6,426 bases of DNA from a bacterium (GTDB taxonomy: Bacteria; UBP14; UBA6098). This document shows, piece after piece, positions 5,133 to 6,426 of this stretch (its first letter is position 1; the number at the start of each line of letters is the position of its first letter). Both the position numbers and the translations under genes were made by a program. The stretch spans positions 1-6,426 of the forward strand of contig DAOWNU010000118.1 of the NCBI GenBank assembly GCA_030642425.1. Reading direction: 5' to 3'. The notes below the pieces were generated by a model. That model was not told the DNA's origin. It worked only from the letters and a program-made list of their open reading frames with translations, and did no database searches.

Positions 5133-6356
5133 ATGAAAATCGAACCATACATAGCGCTGCGTTTCCTGCGGGCGAGACAGAAAAATAAGTTCGTCTCGCT
5201 CGTCGCGGTTTTCGCTGTCGGCGGGATTATGATCGGAGTCGCGGCGCTTATTGTGAGCCTGTCGGTCATGAACGGTTTCGAGACCGAAGTCCGAAGCCGG
5301 ATAATCGGCACGACCAGCCATATCAACGTCCACTCCCTCCGCGCGGACTATATTCAAGATTGGGAGTCGCTTGTCGAACGCCTGAGAAAACGAAGCGACG
5401 TGGTCGCGGCGGCGCCATTCGTATATACGAAAACGCCCATAGGCCACAAAAACCAATTCGACGGCATGGTGCTGCGCGGAATTTTGCCCGCAGTGAACAG
5501 GGAAATGGGCAATATCGAAAGCACCCTCGTCGAAGGTTCATGGCTCCCCGACGAACCCGACACATCCGGCCTGCCGAAAATCGTTCTCGGCCTGTATATC
5601 GCCGACGGTCTCGGCGCGACGCCCGGAGATACAGTCCTCATCTACGGCCTCAACAACAAGCCCGGCGCGCGAATGACCCCGAAAATATTCCTCTTCGAGG
5701 TCGAGGGCATTTTCGAGTCCGGGATGTTCGATTTCGACGCCACACTCGCCTACACAAACATGCAATCCGCGCAAAGAATTCTCGGGATCGGCGACGGCGT
5801 TACCGGAATCGAGCTTAAAATAAAGAATTTCTACGAGGCCGACCGGATAGCCGACCGGATCGAAAACGACCTCGGCTTCCCCTATTACGCCCTCTCCTGG
5901 GTCGAAATGAACAAGAACCTGTTCTCTTGGATGACGCTCGAAAAATGGGGCCTGTTCATTCTTCTCACACTGATAATTGCGGTCGCGGCGTTCAATATCG
6001 CGAGCACGCTTATCATGGTGGTAATGGAGAAAACCACGCAGATAGGCATTCTCCGCGCGATGGGCGCCACCGCGAGCAGGATACGCCGGATTTTTTTCCT
6101 GCAGGGGCTTACTGTCGGGATAACCGGAACCGCGCTCGGTTTTATTGTGGGATTCGCGCTGGCATTCGTGCAGAACAGATGGCATATCGTCTCGCTTCCC
6201 GCCGACGTCTATTCGATATCCGCACTACCGGTCGAGATGCACCTTTTGGATTTTCTCGCTATCGGCGCGATCTCCGTTTTGCTTACGGTTTTGTCGAGCA
6301 TATATCCCGCATGGCGCGCCTCCCGCGAGGCCCCTATCGATGCCATAAGAAGGTAA
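5133..6356 (+). CDS. lolC: LolC/LolE-family lipoprotein-releasing ABC transporter permease
   Basis: An inner-membrane protein of 407 residues, a normal length for the family. With an ATPase partner (LolD, not in this window) it would extract lipoproteins from the inner membrane and pass them to the periplasmic carrier. The order is: cytoplasmic N-terminus with ALRFLRARQKNKF (8-20), first membrane segment about 22-46, MNGFE motif (46-50), a large periplasmic domain about 50-270, then membrane segments near 272-298, 321-346 and 372-392. MEKTTQIGILRAMGA (298-312) is the FtsX-type coupling segment, and YPAWRAS (391-397) near the end is characteristic. LolC and LolE cannot be told apart here, and a single hybrid permease (LolF type) is possible; the symbol is approximate. 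GC-rich codon use matches lysS and differs from the RM genes just upstream. No clear Shine-Dalgarno sequence lies directly before 5133; the nearest purine run (AAAGGGAAG, 5104-5112) is about 20 bases away. Confidence 0.92.
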   Translation: MKIEPYIALRFLRARQKNKFVSLVAVFAVGGIMIGVAALIVSLSVMNGFETEVRSRIIGTTSHINVHSLRADYIQDWESLVERLRKRSDVVAAAPFVYTKTPIGHKNQFDGMVLRGILPAVNREMGNIESTLVEGSWLPDEPDTSGLPKIVLGLYIADGLGATPGDTVLIYGLNNKPGARMTPKIFLFEVEGIFESGMFDFDATLAYTNMQSAQRILGIGDGVTGIELKIKNFYEADRIADRIENDLGFPYYALSWVEMNKNLFSWMTLEKWGLFILLTLIIAVAAFNIASTLIMVVMEKTTQIGILRAMGATASRIRRIFFLQGLTVGITGTALGFIVGFALAFVQNRWHIVSLPADVYSISALPVEMHLLDFLAIGAISVLLTVLSSIYPAWRASREAPIDAIRR

Positions 6357-6379
6357 TAGGTAATAGGTAAAAGGTAAAA
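6352..6379 (+). repeat. Four tandem 7-base repeats over the permease stop codon
   Basis: GGTAATA (6352-6358), GGTAATA (6359-6365), GGTAAAA (6366-6372) and GGTAAAA (6373-6379) follow one another without a gap. The first unit includes the stop TAA (6354-6356). Because seven is not a multiple of three, successive TAA triplets fall in different frames, giving stops in all three forward frames. Confidence 0.9.
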
Positions 6380-6404
6380 GTGCCCCGCCGCACTACCCCT
6401 CTGG

Positions 6405-6424
6405 ATTCCGGCTTTCGCCGGAAT
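6405..6424. repeat. Perfect 8-bp palindromic repeat at the right edge
   Basis: ATTCCGGC (6405-6412) is the exact reverse complement of GCCGGAAT (6417-6424), with a TTTC loop. The wider context (TGGATTCC...GGAATGA) resembles, from memory, widely dispersed bacterial intergenic repeats such as the ATTCCC-N8-GGGAAT (dRS3-like) type. It could also act as a weak transcription stop after the permease gene, but the window ends before any T-run could be seen. Confidence 0.75.
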
Positions 6425-6426
6425 GA

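Noticed and set aside
1..6426. CRISPR array, tRNA, rRNA or transposase gene
   Set aside because: I see no regularly spaced repeats with unique spacers, no cloverleaf-like sequence and no transposase motifs. The repeats found are tandem or palindromic only.

Overview
The window looks like a stretch of chromosome from a Gram-negative (diderm) bacterium. It carries a lipoprotein-like beta-propeller protein and a LolC/LolE-type permease, both of which imply an outer membrane. The housekeeping genes are fairly GC-rich (39 of 60 bases in one counted line of lysS, 34 of 60 in one of the permease). I cannot name the species. The pairing of lysS with a Lol-type permease and the many dispersed palindromic repeats would suit an uncultured lineage near the FCB group, but that is only an impression.

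Layout, all genes on the + strand. Positions 1-294 hold no convincing gene and are packed with short hairpins and a pair of 16-base direct repeats. Position 295 starts a PQQ-type beta-propeller protein with a signal peptide, which overlaps lysS (lysyl-tRNA synthetase, 1443-3083) by an ATGA junction. From about 3084 to 5106 the composition becomes clearly AT-richer (24, 18 and 19 G+C per 60 in three counted lines). This block is a complete type II restriction-modification (RM) system: a beta-class SPPYW DNA methyltransferase carrying a C-terminal staphylococcal-nuclease-like domain (3164-4468), followed with an 8-base overlap by a MjaI-family restriction endonuclease (4461-5096). At 5133-6356 the GC-rich background resumes with a LolC/LolE-family permease. 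After it come four 7-base tandem repeats and a perfect 8-bp palindromic repeat at the right edge.

Reading: the RM cassette appears to have been inserted between lysS and the lol permease gene, which would otherwise form one tightly spaced housekeeping operon. Membership of the MjaI family predicts the target CTAG. Reading the whole window by eye I find only one CTAG in 6426 bases (about 25 expected by chance), and it lies inside the methyltransferase gene. The least ordinary point is the methyltransferase fused to an SNase fold whose key catalytic arginines are replaced, so the domain probably binds DNA or a partner rather than cutting. I see no mobile-element gene, CRISPR array, tRNA or rRNA.
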